Origin: Lacticaseibacillus baoqingensis
GTDB taxonomy: Bacteria; Bacillota; Bacilli; Lactobacillales; Lactobacillaceae
DNA length: 62,627 bases
Direction: 5' to 3'
NCBI RefSeq assembly: GCF_003946165.1
Contig: NZ_RHOI01000015.1
Location: 1-62,627 of the forward strand
Shown: piece after piece, positions 8,646 to 17,464 of the stretch
Position numbering within the stretch: the first letter of the stretch is position 1
How the letters are laid out: every line of letters begins with the position of its first letter
Notes under the pieces: generated by a model
Database searches by the model: none
Seen by the model: only the letters and a program-made list of their open reading frames with translations
Told to the model about the DNA's origin: nothing
Program-made: the position numbers and the translations under genes

Positions 8646-8971
8646 ACTTATCCCCTCCCATCGGCCAAAAAGCCGACTTTTGGTTTCTATTTTAGTCGAG
8701 TTGCCTCGAAATTGTAAGCGGCTGCTGGCTAGGAGAACGTTGGGATTATTGGGCGGGGGAACATTGACAAAGGACTGAGGCGGCTTTGGGGTTTCGTCCG
8801 CAGCCGTTTAACCTGACAGGCTTCTACTGATTTTAATACATTTCTTAACTAATTTTTGTAATTTTATAATGGTAAATATTCTTCATCCTTGATATTCTAA
8901 AAAAGCTTTATAAAAAGGTCCAAAAATCTGATCGACATTAAAAGCTGAGGGGTAATTGGGGAGAGTTTAAC
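8646..8971 (+). promoter_or_regulatory. 326-bp intergenic region with promoter for the 8972 gene
   Basis: The right half is AT-rich. TTCTTA (8842-8847), 17 bp and TATAAT (8865-8870) form a plausible promoter for the secreted protein gene, leaving a leader of about 95 nt. Nothing else supported was seen in the left half beyond the start region of the dehydrogenase. Confidence 0.45.
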
Positions 8972-9784
8972 ATGAAGAAACTGCTTAGTTGGTTACTGAT
9001 CATGGTAACCGGCGCAACAATTGGTATCACGAGTACTGGGCAACCCGTCTTTGCAACATTGAAGCTGGCAAACAGCAAACTGACCATCAAAAATGCAGGA
9101 CAAGACAACAAGATCACTTCCAAGCGGTATGAACATAGTGATGACCAAGATTGGTACATCATCAAAGGGACCGCAAAGAAAAACTCAAAAGTCTATGTGT
9201 TAGCTGACAAAAAAGGCAATACTGCAGCCAACGCTAGCCGAATCACCACCGTCTCTGTGAATAAGAAAGGCAAGTGGCAAGTCGAGCTGAGCGCCGTCGA
9301 CAAAATCGGCTCTGATTACTACTTTACGCAAGATAAAGCCGCAAAGATCAAGAAGTCGAGCACGCTTGATGCCAATACCATCACTCAAAAGCTCAAGGTG
9401 ACCTTACCGCCAAACAAGGGCACAGAAGTAGAACCTTTTGTCGCTTCACAATTTGCTACAAATGTGACTTATGACCAACTTGCCAGAACACCAGATCAAT
9501 ACAACGGCAAAAAAGTAATGCTTGAAGGTTCTGTGATGCAAACTGATGATGACTTTATTATGGTCATGGTCAATGGCGACTCAGATCAGATCGTTCATGT
9601 CTCTTACGACGCAACTGCCCTCAACGGCAATCGTATCTTAGAAGATGACCTCGTACAATTTTATGCGACGGCCAAAGGCACGCTTTCTTATGAAACGACC
9701 AACGGTGATGAAAATACGATTCCTACACTCGATGCCGCTAAGATCATCGACAAAGGGGCCGCTCCAGACGACTATGGCTACTAA
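8972..9784 (+). CDS. Secreted protein with TcdC-like OB domain
   Basis: This is a 270-aa exported protein. Residues 1-28 form a signal peptide (Lys-Lys, hydrophobic core, cleavage near PVFA). A beta-rich domain (about 30-140) follows, with text like KLTIKNAGQDNKI and WYIIKGTAKKNSKVYVLADK. The C-terminal domain (about 158-270) starts TYDQLARTPDQYNGKKVMLEG and ends AAPDDYGY. It matches the C-terminal domain of the protein at 28983 nearly block for block. This pattern is that of the OB-fold domain in proteins annotated as TcdC-like toxin regulators, as I remember them. It is present in many Firmicutes without toxins, so no toxin role is implied. The ligand is unknown. Confidence 0.75.
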   Translation: MKKLLSWLLIMVTGATIGITSTGQPVFATLKLANSKLTIKNAGQDNKITSKRYEHSDDQDWYIIKGTAKKNSKVYVLADKKGNTAANASRITTVSVNKKGKWQVELSAVDKIGSDYYFTQDKAAKIKKSSTLDANTITQKLKVTLPPNKGTEVEPFVASQFATNVTYDQLARTPDQYNGKKVMLEGSVMQTDDDFIMVMVNGDSDQIVHVSYDATALNGNRILEDDLVQFYATAKGTLSYETTNGDENTIPTLDAAKIIDKGAAPDDYGY

Positions 9785-9825
9785 GCATTCGTCGCTAGCC
9801 CAAACACGCTATTGCGTTAATTATC

Positions 9826-9858
9826 AAGGTGATACTCCTAACGAGTATCACCTTTTTA
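9826..9858 (+). terminator. Terminator
   Basis: The stem AAGGTGATACTC/GAGTATCACCTT with a 5-nt loop runs into TTTTATA. Confidence 0.85.
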
Positions 9859-10122
9859 TATGGTTCAGGGGGCATTTATTGCCGTCAAAGCGTCTGTGAA
9901 TCAGCCGTAAATTAGTTTGATCCCATGGGAATTGATAGCTCTGACCACCATGCTTGGCATGGTGCTATCCCCTAGCTTGTGATTATAGGCAAATTTACCC
10001 TTAAAAATATTTTCAATCGTAAATATTATAAATCATTGATATAATGAAATTGCTTTCATAGCATCACGTCCAGACTAGGATCGACGTTGAAAGCTTGAGA
10101 GAAACCTTTTGGAGGGGTACTG
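9859..10122 (+). promoter_or_regulatory. Leader region of the 10123 gene
   Basis: TATAAT at 10040-10045 follows an AT-rich tract and is the likely -10; no good -35 is visible. The short inverted repeat around ACCATGCTTGGCATGGT (9951-9965) lies upstream. The ribosome site is GGAGGGG at about 10112. No gene was seen. Confidence 0.35.
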
Positions 10123-10830
10123 ATGGCAAAGAAGAAAATTACGGGTGATGATGGCAAGACCTATACGGTTAAGGTGAAGAAACCCATTTATAAGCGCATC
10201 TGGTTTTGGCTTTTGGTGATCATCATCGCAGGTACGGCTTTTAGCAGCATTGGCGGTTCTGGCGACAAAGATACCAGTAAAACCCAGACGGCTAAATCTT
10301 CGCAAAGCACTAAAGCCAGCGCTAGCAGTCAAAAAGATGACGGCAAGATCACGCGGGCCGATTTTGATCAAATCAAGCTCGGCGATTTGATGAATAAAGC
10401 CGCTAATGGGGATACGCTGCCGGCTTTGACGCAAAAATTTGGCAAGCCTGATTCGACGACAACTGATACGACGAATAATGTCAAAACCGATATCGTGACC
10501 TGGACTAATGTGCAAGGCGGCTTTGGTGCCAATGTCATCGTCAGCTTCACCGGCGATCACGCCTTTTCCAAGAACATAACTGGATTTAAGTTGAATCGGA
10601 AAAACAAGATCACCTTAGCAGATTTCAATGCCTTGGCCAACGGCAATGCCTACGCTGATGTCATTAAGAAATTTGGTGAACCAGATGGCTTGAATGAATC
10701 GCTCATCGCAGGTGAAAAAACCGTGATCGCAAGCTATCTGACTGGGGTCAAAGGCCAGCTTGGGGCAAACTTCACGTTAACTTTCACCAATGACGCTCTT
10801 TCAGGCAAGAGCCAAACCGATATGGAATAA
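10123..10830 (+). CDS. Membrane-anchored protein with two BLIP/DUF3862-like repeats
   Basis: This 235-aa protein has a basic cytoplasmic start (about 1-27), one membrane segment (about 28-45) and a Ser/Thr/Lys linker. Two related repeats follow. The first begins ITRADFDQIKLGDLM and contains LTQKFGKPD; the second begins ITLADFNALANGN and contains VIKKFGEPD. The 'K-F-G-x-P-D' step and spacing are those of DUF3862/SmpA-type (BLIP-like) domains found outside the cell in lactobacilli. The membrane segment has no lipobox, so it is an uncleaved anchor. The function is unknown. Confidence 0.75.
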   Translation: MAKKKITGDDGKTYTVKVKKPIYKRIWFWLLVIIIAGTAFSSIGGSGDKDTSKTQTAKSSQSTKASASSQKDDGKITRADFDQIKLGDLMNKAANGDTLPALTQKFGKPDSTTTDTTNNVKTDIVTWTNVQGGFGANVIVSFTGDHAFSKNITGFKLNRKNKITLADFNALANGNAYADVIKKFGEPDGLNESLIAGEKTVIASYLTGVKGQLGANFTLTFTNDALSGKSQTDME

Positions 10831-10882
10831 GTCCCACCCCATTAGCTGCTAGGCTAACAGGGAAAACTTTTCAGCTGACATC

Positions 10883-10924
10883 AATAGCCCGCCTTCACGT
10901 TTTGGTGAAGGCGGGCTATTATTT
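10883..10924. terminator. Terminator between convergent genes
   Basis: The perfect 16-bp stem AATAGCCCGCCTTCAC with its complement closes over a 6-nt loop. The T-run is weak (ATTT), so part of its role may be RNA stability. Confidence 0.8.
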
Positions 10925-10935
10925 GCGCTATTGGC

Positions 10936-11601
10936 TCACAGTTGATGCTTTAACCGTGGAAACACCAACTTGTCCGACCACCCGACCAAAGACCCTTGCA
11001 GCGCCAACGAAAAGGCAGTCCCGATATTGATCGCCAAGATCTGCCGGGTGCCGATCACTGCGACCACTAAGACGATCGCTGGGGGAATATATGACGCCCA
11101 CATGGCCAAGGCGGCATTGCCGTGACAGTAATCAAACCGCAACGTCTGCATAAAATCATCGTTGGGATGCAAGATCACGTTGACGCGCTGATAGATCGAA
11201 ACGGCCATGCCGATCAACACGATCCCGAAAAGATCCAGCCCGATGCGCACGCCTAGGGACAATCCTTGGATCTGCCACCGGCTAAACGCGTCAGCGAACA
11301 CTTGCACCAACAAACTAAACGGGATCATAAAGATAAAGTTCTTCGCGATCCGCCCCCAGTCGACGCGGTGGCGCAAGCAGCAGTTGATCACGATAATCAC
11401 CGTGCCAAAGCCGATCAAGATCAGATCCAAGCGCACATGGATGAAGTAGCTGAGATTGGCCGATGACGCCGTCCACATCGCGCTGCCAAGATTTAAACAA
11501 ACAGTCAGCGCATTGCCAATGGCATTGATCAAGATCGACACGCACAGGAAAAACACGCTTTCAGTTTTGGTCAGCGGCCGCACCACTTGATTAACTAACA
11601 T
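10936..11601 (-). CDS. YczE/YitT-like multi-pass membrane protein
   Basis: This 221-aa protein has about five membrane segments (residues 17-40, 53-75, 88-108, 123-143, 166-185, with a further hydrophobic end). The N-terminal pattern INAIGNALTVCLNLGSAMWTA recalls the YczE/YyaS family, where 'G-x-A-L-x-x-x-x-x-x-G-S' is conserved. The family has no proven transport substrate. It has a good ribosome site (AAGGAGG). It lies downstream of the fucose operon but is separated from it by a terminator, so it is probably independent. Confidence 0.65.
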   Translation of the reverse strand: MLVNQVVRPLTKTESVFFLCVSILINAIGNALTVCLNLGSAMWTASSANLSYFIHVRLDLILIGFGTVIIVINCCLRHRVDWGRIAKNFIFMIPFSLLVQVFADAFSRWQIQGLSLGVRIGLDLFGIVLIGMAVSIYQRVNVILHPNDDFMQTLRFDYCHGNAALAMWASYIPPAIVLVVAVIGTRQILAINIGTAFSLALQGSLVGWSDKLVFPRLKHQL

Positions 11602-11621
11602 GGCCCCTCCTTTGTTGATGC

Positions 11622-11668
11622 CAGGCGAAAAAAAGTGTCACGGTTTTGGCACCGTCACACTTTTTCGG
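11622..11668. terminator. Terminator of the fucose operon
   Basis: The stem AAAAAGTGTCACGGT/ACCGTCACACTTTTT (one mismatch) lies 9 bp after fucU. It is flanked by runs on both sides and closes the 15.8-kb operon. Confidence 0.85.
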
Positions 11669-11676
11669 CCTACTGC

Positions 11677-12120
11677 CTATTTTGCCGTTTCAGGAATGAC
11701 CACGCCTTTGCGAATGATCACATTGGCATATAAGGCGGTTTCGCTAGTGGCGATCGCCGCATACGCCTTGGCGCCGCGCGGGTAGAATTCTTTTTTGTGG
11801 ATCGCGATGTCACGCGGGCCTTTTGGCTCATATCGGCTGATGATCTCGCGATACTTGGGCCAGATCACGGGCTTGTAGGGATCGTCAGGCAGCACTGCCA
11901 TCAACACCGTGGGATTGTCCACGTATGGATCAAGCGGGACAAATCGCATGATCGCCTCTAAGATCTCTGGGATCCCATGGCCGTCCATGCGCACCACCTG
12001 TTCTGGCATCCCAAACTTGGGATAGTTCCCATCGGCGATCAAGAGTTCATCGCCATGCCCCATTTCCATCAGGATCTTCATCAATTCTGGCGGTAAAATT
12101 TCCGGAATTCCTTTGAGCAT
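11677..12120 (-). CDS. fucU: L-fucose mutarotase
   Basis: The 147-aa RbsD/FucU-family protein interconverts the anomers of L-fucose so that the isomerase receives its preferred form. The family histidine is His22 in GHGDELLIADGNYP. The C-terminal YANVIIRKGVV and the motif FYPRGAKAYAAIATSE are FucU-like. It is the last gene of the operon, 30 bp after the aldo/keto reductase. The length is as expected. Confidence 0.92.
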   Translation of the reverse strand: MLKGIPEILPPELMKILMEMGHGDELLIADGNYPKFGMPEQVVRMDGHGIPEILEAIMRFVPLDPYVDNPTVLMAVLPDDPYKPVIWPKYREIISRYEPKGPRDIAIHKKEFYPRGAKAYAAIATSETALYANVIIRKGVVIPETAK

Positions 12121-12150
12121 AATGTGTTGTTCCTTTCTTTGGCAGATCAG

Positions 12151-13185
12151 CTAATCCAGGGGAAATGTCGGGCCTGCCGTGATCACGCCTTCTTCATCCC
12201 ACAGATCACGCCAGTCGACGGAACCTTGCCATAAGAAGACTTCCCCTTTGATGAAGCGATCATTCTTGTTGATCGAGGCCATGATATTCATTTCTTCTGC
12301 CGTCAACGGATCTTCTGTGACGCTGCGCAAATTGCTTTGATATTCAGCCGGATAAATCGAAAATGGGATCGGGATCACGCCGCGCTGAACCGCCCATTTC
12401 AAACATACCAGCGCCGGATGCACATTGTGGGCCTTAGCAATCGCCACGAGTTCCGGCATCTTCATATCCACCACATCATTTGGCGTTTTGTCTCGCTCTG
12501 GCCGCGTTGGCGAGCCTAATGGGCAAAAGCCGATCATGGTGATGCCGTGATCTTTGAGATACTTGAACAATCCTGGCTGCTGGAAGGCAGGGTGATGTTC
12601 CAGCTCGATCAAGGTTGGCTTGACCGTGCACAATGGCAACACCGCTTCCAGCTTCGGAATGGTCATGCTCGACATCCCTAAGTTGCGGATCAAGCCGCGT
12701 TTTTGCGCCATTTCCAGTTGATACCAAGTATCCATGAACTCACTAAGCGAAAATGGGATCGAATCCGGATTGCGATCGTCTGCGGTGGCAAAACGGGCAT
12801 GGTAGTTCGGAAATGGCCAGTGCATAAAGTAAGCATCCAGATAATCCAGGTGCAGATCTTTCAGCGATTTTTCGATCGCGCCGATCACGTCACGATGTTG
12901 ATCATTCCAGACTTTGGACATGATGAACAAGTCTTCGCGCTTGACCGTGCCTTGGTCAAATGCCGCTTGGAAAACGTCACCGATAAGATCTTCGTTGCCA
13001 TAAACTGAGGCACAATCGAACAAGCGATAGCCACAGTCGATCGCCCCGGCCACTGCCGCGGAAATATCCGCCATTTCAAAGTGATCAGAGCCAAATGTGC
13101 CCATGCCGATGGCCGGAATGTGTTCGCCAGTGGCCAGGGTGAAGTAAGGAACCGTCTGAGGATCGGTAATGATATTTTCAGTCAT
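12151..13185 (-). CDS. Aldo/keto reductase
   Basis: The 344-aa NAD(P)H-dependent reductase has the complete AKR tetrad: Asp57 (FDCAS), Tyr62 (VYGNE), Lys91 (MSKVWN) and His122 (FMHWPF). It is longer than the usual 280-320 residues, with an extra loop of charged text around 125-150 and a long C-terminal tail ending WRDLWDEEG. In this operon it could reduce a sugar aldehyde (aldose to polyol) or lactaldehyde; the sequence does not decide. It is 12 bp from the FGGY kinase gene, with AAAGGAG before the ATG. Confidence 0.88.
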   Translation of the reverse strand: MTENIITDPQTVPYFTLATGEHIPAIGMGTFGSDHFEMADISAAVAGAIDCGYRLFDCASVYGNEDLIGDVFQAAFDQGTVKREDLFIMSKVWNDQHRDVIGAIEKSLKDLHLDYLDAYFMHWPFPNYHARFATADDRNPDSIPFSLSEFMDTWYQLEMAQKRGLIRNLGMSSMTIPKLEAVLPLCTVKPTLIELEHHPAFQQPGLFKYLKDHGITMIGFCPLGSPTRPERDKTPNDVVDMKMPELVAIAKAHNVHPALVCLKWAVQRGVIPIPFSIYPAEYQSNLRSVTEDPLTAEEMNIMASINKNDRFIKGEVFLWQGSVDWRDLWDEEGVITAGPTFPLD

Positions 13186-13197
13186 GTGTATTCTCCT

Positions 13198-14706
13198 TTA
13201 TACCATCATTGGTTTTAACGCGTCATACAACGCGAGGTATTGGTTAAAGCCATTTTCATAAACCGCTTTCGTTTCCGGCCGCGGGTGATAAGTTTGCTTG
13301 ACTTGGATCAATGCCCCCACCGCCGCTTGATAACTGGGATACATGCCCACCGCCACCCCGGCTAACAGTGCCGCGCCTAAAGTCGTGGCATGATCGGCAG
13401 CCGGGATCTGAATCGTACGCTGCGTGACGTCAGCTTTGATCTGCATCCAAAATGCACTGTTGGCGGCACCGCCCATGGCGTAAAGGTCATCGATCTGCAC
13501 TCCGGCGGCTTCAGCGACTTTCAGATTGTGGGCCAGCGAATAGGCCACCCCTTCATAACTGGCGCGAATGATCTCACCGCGAGTCTTGGCAAAATCTAAG
13601 CCGTAATACACCCCTTTGGCCTGAGCATTCCAAATCGGTGAGCGCTCCCCGGCCATATACGGCAAGAAGAGCAACCCATTGGCGCCGGCTGGCGTATCGC
13701 GCGCGGTGATATCCAATTCGTGATACGCGTTGGTGCCATTATTAGCGGCCGCATCAGTTTCTGCTTGGCCTAATGTGCGCAAGAACCAGCGTGCCACGCC
13801 AGCACCACCCACAGTGCCGCCTTGCAACAACCACTTGTCAGCGACCACATGCCGGCTCAAGATCAAGCGCGCATCGGCATGGTAGTCATCTAAGCACACA
13901 CTCATCCCGCCGGCTTGTCCGCCTTGTTCTTGGGTTTGGCCGGCATTGATCACCCCCACGCCTAACGCTCCGCAGGCTGCATCTAACCCGCCTGCCACCA
14001 CTGGGATCCCTGCAGGCAGCCCGGTTTGTGCCGCCGCCGCTGGCGTAACGGTACCGACCACGTCGTCACATTGGTAAAGCGGCGGGAATAGCGCTAATGA
14101 AAGCCCAAAGTCAGCACACAGTTGCGCATCATAGGCCCCGGTTTGCATATTGAAAAAATGCAGCCCATAGCTTTGCGACAAGTCTTGAGAATACTGACCG
14201 GTCAATTGATAAACGAGGTAACTATTTGATTGGAGAAATTGGGCTGTTTTGGCAAAAGTATCCGGTGCATTTTCCTTTAACCACAAGATCTTCGGCAACG
14301 AGTACGTGGGGTAAAAGGCGTTGCCGGATACGGCAAAGATCCGTTCTTCACCGATCGTCTGGCGCACGCGGTCGCAGATTTCTTGCGCGCGCGTATCCAT
14401 CCAAATCGGCGTGCGGCCTAATACCGTACCGTCGGCCCCCATCGGGATCGCCGACCAGCTTTGCCCGTCGATGCCGATTCCTTTGATGGCTTCCAGCTTG
14501 ATCTTTTTGCGCGCGGCGATCCGCTGCAAAGCCGCACACACGACTTGCCACCAATCTTGCGGATCTTGTTCCGCCCAACCAGGGGCAGGATAATACGTGG
14601 GGTATTCGCCGGTATCTTGTTCAACCACTGCCCCAGCATGGTTGAAGACGGCGATTTTAGCAGAGGATGTCCCAATGTCGATCCCTACTAACAATTCTTC
14701 GTCCAT
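13198..14706 (-). CDS. FGGY-family ketose kinase (xylulokinase-like)
   Basis: The protein has about 502 aa from the ATG at 14706, chosen for 6-nt spacing to AGGTG; two earlier in-frame starts exist. The N-terminal GIDIGTSSAKIAVF and the ATP-site GGAANSAFWMQIKADV are the actin-fold phosphate motifs of FGGY kinases. YMAGERSPIWNAQAKG and the EGVAYSL block place it near xylulokinase and related pentulose/hexulose kinases rather than glycerol kinase. It is the second sugar kinase of the operon. Placed after an SDR polyol dehydrogenase, it probably phosphorylates a ketose made by that enzyme. The actual substrate is unknown. Confidence 0.85.
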   Translation of the reverse strand: MDEELLVGIDIGTSSAKIAVFNHAGAVVEQDTGEYPTYYPAPGWAEQDPQDWWQVVCAALQRIAARKKIKLEAIKGIGIDGQSWSAIPMGADGTVLGRTPIWMDTRAQEICDRVRQTIGEERIFAVSGNAFYPTYSLPKILWLKENAPDTFAKTAQFLQSNSYLVYQLTGQYSQDLSQSYGLHFFNMQTGAYDAQLCADFGLSLALFPPLYQCDDVVGTVTPAAAAQTGLPAGIPVVAGGLDAACGALGVGVINAGQTQEQGGQAGGMSVCLDDYHADARLILSRHVVADKWLLQGGTVGGAGVARWFLRTLGQAETDAAANNGTNAYHELDITARDTPAGANGLLFLPYMAGERSPIWNAQAKGVYYGLDFAKTRGEIIRASYEGVAYSLAHNLKVAEAAGVQIDDLYAMGGAANSAFWMQIKADVTQRTIQIPAADHATTLGAALLAGVAVGMYPSYQAAVGALIQVKQTYHPRPETKAVYENGFNQYLALYDALKPMMV

Positions 14707-14763
14707 TGACATCACCTATCCTGTCAAAAGTTTCTGTCGTGTGCAGTTTCCCAAGCCTGTTCA

Positions 14764-15570
14764 CTAGCCGCGCGACTTGCCTCCAGAAACATTGACGGTT
14801 TGTCCTGTCATGTAGCCGGCACGATCAGATAAGAAGAAAGCGACCACATTAGCGACTTCACTTAACTTGCCGCTGCGCCCGAGCGGGATCGTGGACGTTT
14901 TCTTATAGCCGGCCCGTAACGCATCGATGGTGATATGGCGCGAGTAGGCTAAGCCTTGTTCATAATCGATCGTCCGCAATCCAGTTGGTTCCAACACCCC
15001 TGGTGCCAAGCCGATGCAGCGCACGTTATATTGCCCTAATTCCTTGGCCCAAGCGCGGGTGAAGCCATTGATCGCGCCTTTGGTCCCAGAATACATGCCG
15101 GCGCCTTGAGAACCTTCCAGCCCGGATTCAGACGACATATTGACGATGACGCCATGATGATTGGCGACTAAGACTTTGCCGACTGCTGCTGACAACAAGA
15201 CGACGCTTTTGACATTGATATCAAACATCTTGTTGTAATTGGCTTCATCGACCACGTACTTGCCATCAGGATCGTCTGGGTCGACTAAGATCCGCGGAAT
15301 GTTGATCCCCGCATTATTGACTAAGCCGTCGATCGTACCGAATTTTTCCAGCGTCTTGGCCACCAATTGATCCACGGCCGCTTTGTCGGCGACATCTGTT
15401 TGGACATAATAGAGGTTGGAATCGGTAAACTCGCCTGGATGCAAGTCGGCATTCACCACCTTAGCGCCATCTGCGATCAATTCTTTGACGATCGCATCGC
15501 CGATCCCAGATGCCCCGCCTGTCACAATAAACACCTTATCGCTAATTTCTAACCAATTTGTTGAAACCAT
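14764..15570 (-). CDS. SDR dehydrogenase (sorbitol-6-phosphate or fucose dehydrogenase-like)
   Basis: The 268-aa short-chain dehydrogenase has the classical motifs: TGGASGIG (17-24), NNAG (85-88), a Ser at about 146 and Tyr160-x-x-x-Lys164. Asp42 at the end of the second strand suggests NAD rather than NADP. The insertion VDPDDPDGKYVVDE (95-109) and the ending VNVSGGKSRG are like sorbitol-6-phosphate 2-dehydrogenases of lactobacilli. Alternatives are polyol or L-fucose dehydrogenase. It is the middle gene of the accessory block (LacX-SDR-FGGY-AKR). It has a good GGAGAGG ribosome site. Confidence 0.85.
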   Translation of the reverse strand: MVSTNWLEISDKVFIVTGGASGIGDAIVKELIADGAKVVNADLHPGEFTDSNLYYVQTDVADKAAVDQLVAKTLEKFGTIDGLVNNAGINIPRILVDPDDPDGKYVVDEANYNKMFDINVKSVVLLSAAVGKVLVANHHGVIVNMSSESGLEGSQGAGMYSGTKGAINGFTRAWAKELGQYNVRCIGLAPGVLEPTGLRTIDYEQGLAYSRHITIDALRAGYKKTSTIPLGRSGKLSEVANVVAFFLSDRAGYMTGQTVNVSGGKSRG

Positions 15571-15615
15571 ATTGACCTCTCCTTCACGATCTGCTTGACA
15601 ATTTCAGCAACTGTT

Positions 15616-16488
15616 TCACACTCTCAAAGTTAATACGTAGCGCTTGGTGCCGCCTGCCGGCAAGCGTGTATTGCCCATTTTCTGATGCCAGTCGACTGGC
15701 GCGCCATATTGGTCCGGCAGCCCGGCGAATGGTTCGACACATAAAAACGGGGCTTGTTGGTGTTCCGGCGTCCACAGCGCCAAATACGGAAAATCGGCTA
15801 AATTCAGCTGTACCAGCCGCTCGCCTTTTAAGGTCTGGACTAATGCGATTTGGGCCTGTCGCGCATCGATAATGATCAGCCCGTCATCTAACAGCGGATA
15901 GCTTAACGGCAGATGATTTTGCTTGGCCGTTTGCAGCACATGGACACTGCCATCGCGAAACGGGGCCGGGTCGATCCCCAAACTGGTCATCGGCACTTGA
16001 ATGCCGTCAAGCACCAACTCATAGTGATCCAGCGGCTGCGTTAAATTAAACCCGGGATGATACCCGAGTGCATAAGGCATTTTTGTGTCGCCGTAATTTT
16101 GGACCAGATAGTCGATTTGCAGCCCCGAGTCAGTCAAGGTATACGTGAGCTGTAATGAAAACAAAAACGGATAGTCGCGCAAAGTGGCTTCATCGGCGTT
16201 CAGCTGCAAACTCACTGCATCTGGCCGCGTTTGCGGCAACACTGTAAACGGCAAGTCGCGGGCAAAGCCGTGCTGCTTCATGGAAAAAGCCACCTGCTCG
16301 AGCAAATATCGATCATGATTAGACCGGCCGATCGCCGGAAACAGCACCGGGGCATGCCGTGGCCAATATTGTCCGGCAGCATCTTGCCAAATGCACTCGC
16401 GCTGATCCGCCTTGCGCTTTAAGCTGGTCAACTCCGCCCCTAATGGCGCGATCGTGGCAACAAATTGCGTATTTTCAATCGTTAACAT
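15616..16488 (-). CDS. Aldose 1-epimerase family protein (LacX-like)
   Basis: The 290-aa protein is read from the ATG at 16488, which lies inside the end of lacC (14-nt overlap, translational coupling); the longer frame lacks a start site. It has the epimerase pattern: APVLFPAIGRS, MKQHGFARDLPF (His of the family), ALGYHPGFNL (second His) and a late Glu in CVEPFAGLPD. It belongs to the LacX/YeaD-like branch, which probably mutarotates a sugar or sugar phosphate. It is placed beside lacC/lacD, as lacX is near tagatose genes in lactic bacteria. Confidence 0.85.
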   Translation of the reverse strand: MLTIENTQFVATIAPLGAELTSLKRKADQRECIWQDAAGQYWPRHAPVLFPAIGRSNHDRYLLEQVAFSMKQHGFARDLPFTVLPQTRPDAVSLQLNADEATLRDYPFLFSLQLTYTLTDSGLQIDYLVQNYGDTKMPYALGYHPGFNLTQPLDHYELVLDGIQVPMTSLGIDPAPFRDGSVHVLQTAKQNHLPLSYPLLDDGLIIIDARQAQIALVQTLKGERLVQLNLADFPYLALWTPEHQQAPFLCVEPFAGLPDQYGAPVDWHQKMGNTRLPAGGTKRYVLTLRV

Positions 16489-17440
16489 AAGCACTGCCTC
16501 TTTTGACCGTTGCCACGTGCACCTGACTGAAATAAGGATCAAATTGTGCCGCGTCGACCCAGCCGGTGCGCGCTTGCATCGTGTTCAACATGCCGGTGGT
16601 CATGGCGGTTTTCAACACGGCAGTATCATCTTGATGTGCCGCCAGTGCCATCGCTAAACCGGCTAAGGTCGCATCCCCGGAACCGACTGGGTTGACCACT
16701 TGAATGGTCGGGATCGTCACGTGATAAAACTGCTCTTGATGCCGCACGAACGCGCCATCTTTGCCTAGCGACACCACGATCCATTCGACTGCGGCCAATA
16801 CCGGGTGGGTCAGCTGCTTTTGCAAACGCACCAGATCGGTTTTGTCGACTGGCTCACCTAACAACCCTGCTAGTTCGGTTTCATTAGGTTTGATCAACCA
16901 AGGCTTCACGTCGGCTTGCAATGCGGCTTGCAAAGACGCGCCAGAGCTATCCAACAAGACTTTTTTCCCGGCATTTGCGGCATGGGCGATCAGCGTGGCA
17001 TAAAAATCAGGGGTCAACCCTTGCGGCAGGCTGCCGGACATGGTCACCAAATCACAGCCAACCAGCAGTTGATCAAATGCCGCGATGAAGTCGGCTTGCT
17101 CAGCGGCATTGATTGTCGGACCGGCTTCTAACACTTCAGTTTGCTGACCGCCATCATGTAAGATCGCAATCGAGTTGCGGGTTTCTTGATCAATATGGGT
17201 AAAATGATGGGCAATGCCATCTGCATCCAGTTGTTCTTCGATAAACCGCCCAAAGTTGCCGCCAACAATGCCGGTTGCCACCACCGGATGCTTCAGCAAG
17301 TGGATCACGCGTGTCACGTTAAGCCCTTTGCCGCCTGCAGTTTTGGTGGTGGTTTTGGGACGATTGGTGGTATCAATGGCCAAATGCGCCAGCGGATAAG
17401 AAATATCGATGGATGGGTTCATCGTTACAGTTAGTATCAT
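16475..17440 (-). CDS. lacC: Tagatose-6-phosphate kinase (PfkB family)
   Basis: This 321-aa kinase would make tagatose 1,6-bisphosphate (or fructose 1,6-bisphosphate from fructose-1-P). PfkB signatures: AGGKGLNVTRV (35-45) for sugar binding and NPVGSGDATLAG (250-261) with the catalytic Asp256. The KPNETELAGLLGE block is also typical of the LacC/FruK group. Its neighbour lacD makes the tagatose assignment more likely than 1-phosphofructokinase. It has a good GGAGG site and a 24-bp gap from lacD. Confidence 0.88.
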   Translation of the reverse strand: MILTVTMNPSIDISYPLAHLAIDTTNRPKTTTKTAGGKGLNVTRVIHLLKHPVVATGIVGGNFGRFIEEQLDADGIAHHFTHIDQETRNSIAILHDGGQQTEVLEAGPTINAAEQADFIAAFDQLLVGCDLVTMSGSLPQGLTPDFYATLIAHAANAGKKVLLDSSGASLQAALQADVKPWLIKPNETELAGLLGEPVDKTDLVRLQKQLTHPVLAAVEWIVVSLGKDGAFVRHQEQFYHVTIPTIQVVNPVGSGDATLAGLAMALAAHQDDTAVLKTAMTTGMLNTMQARTGWVDAAQFDPYFSQVHVATVKRGSAYVND

Positions 17441-17464
17441 AAGCGCCTCCGCTATCGCGCCAAG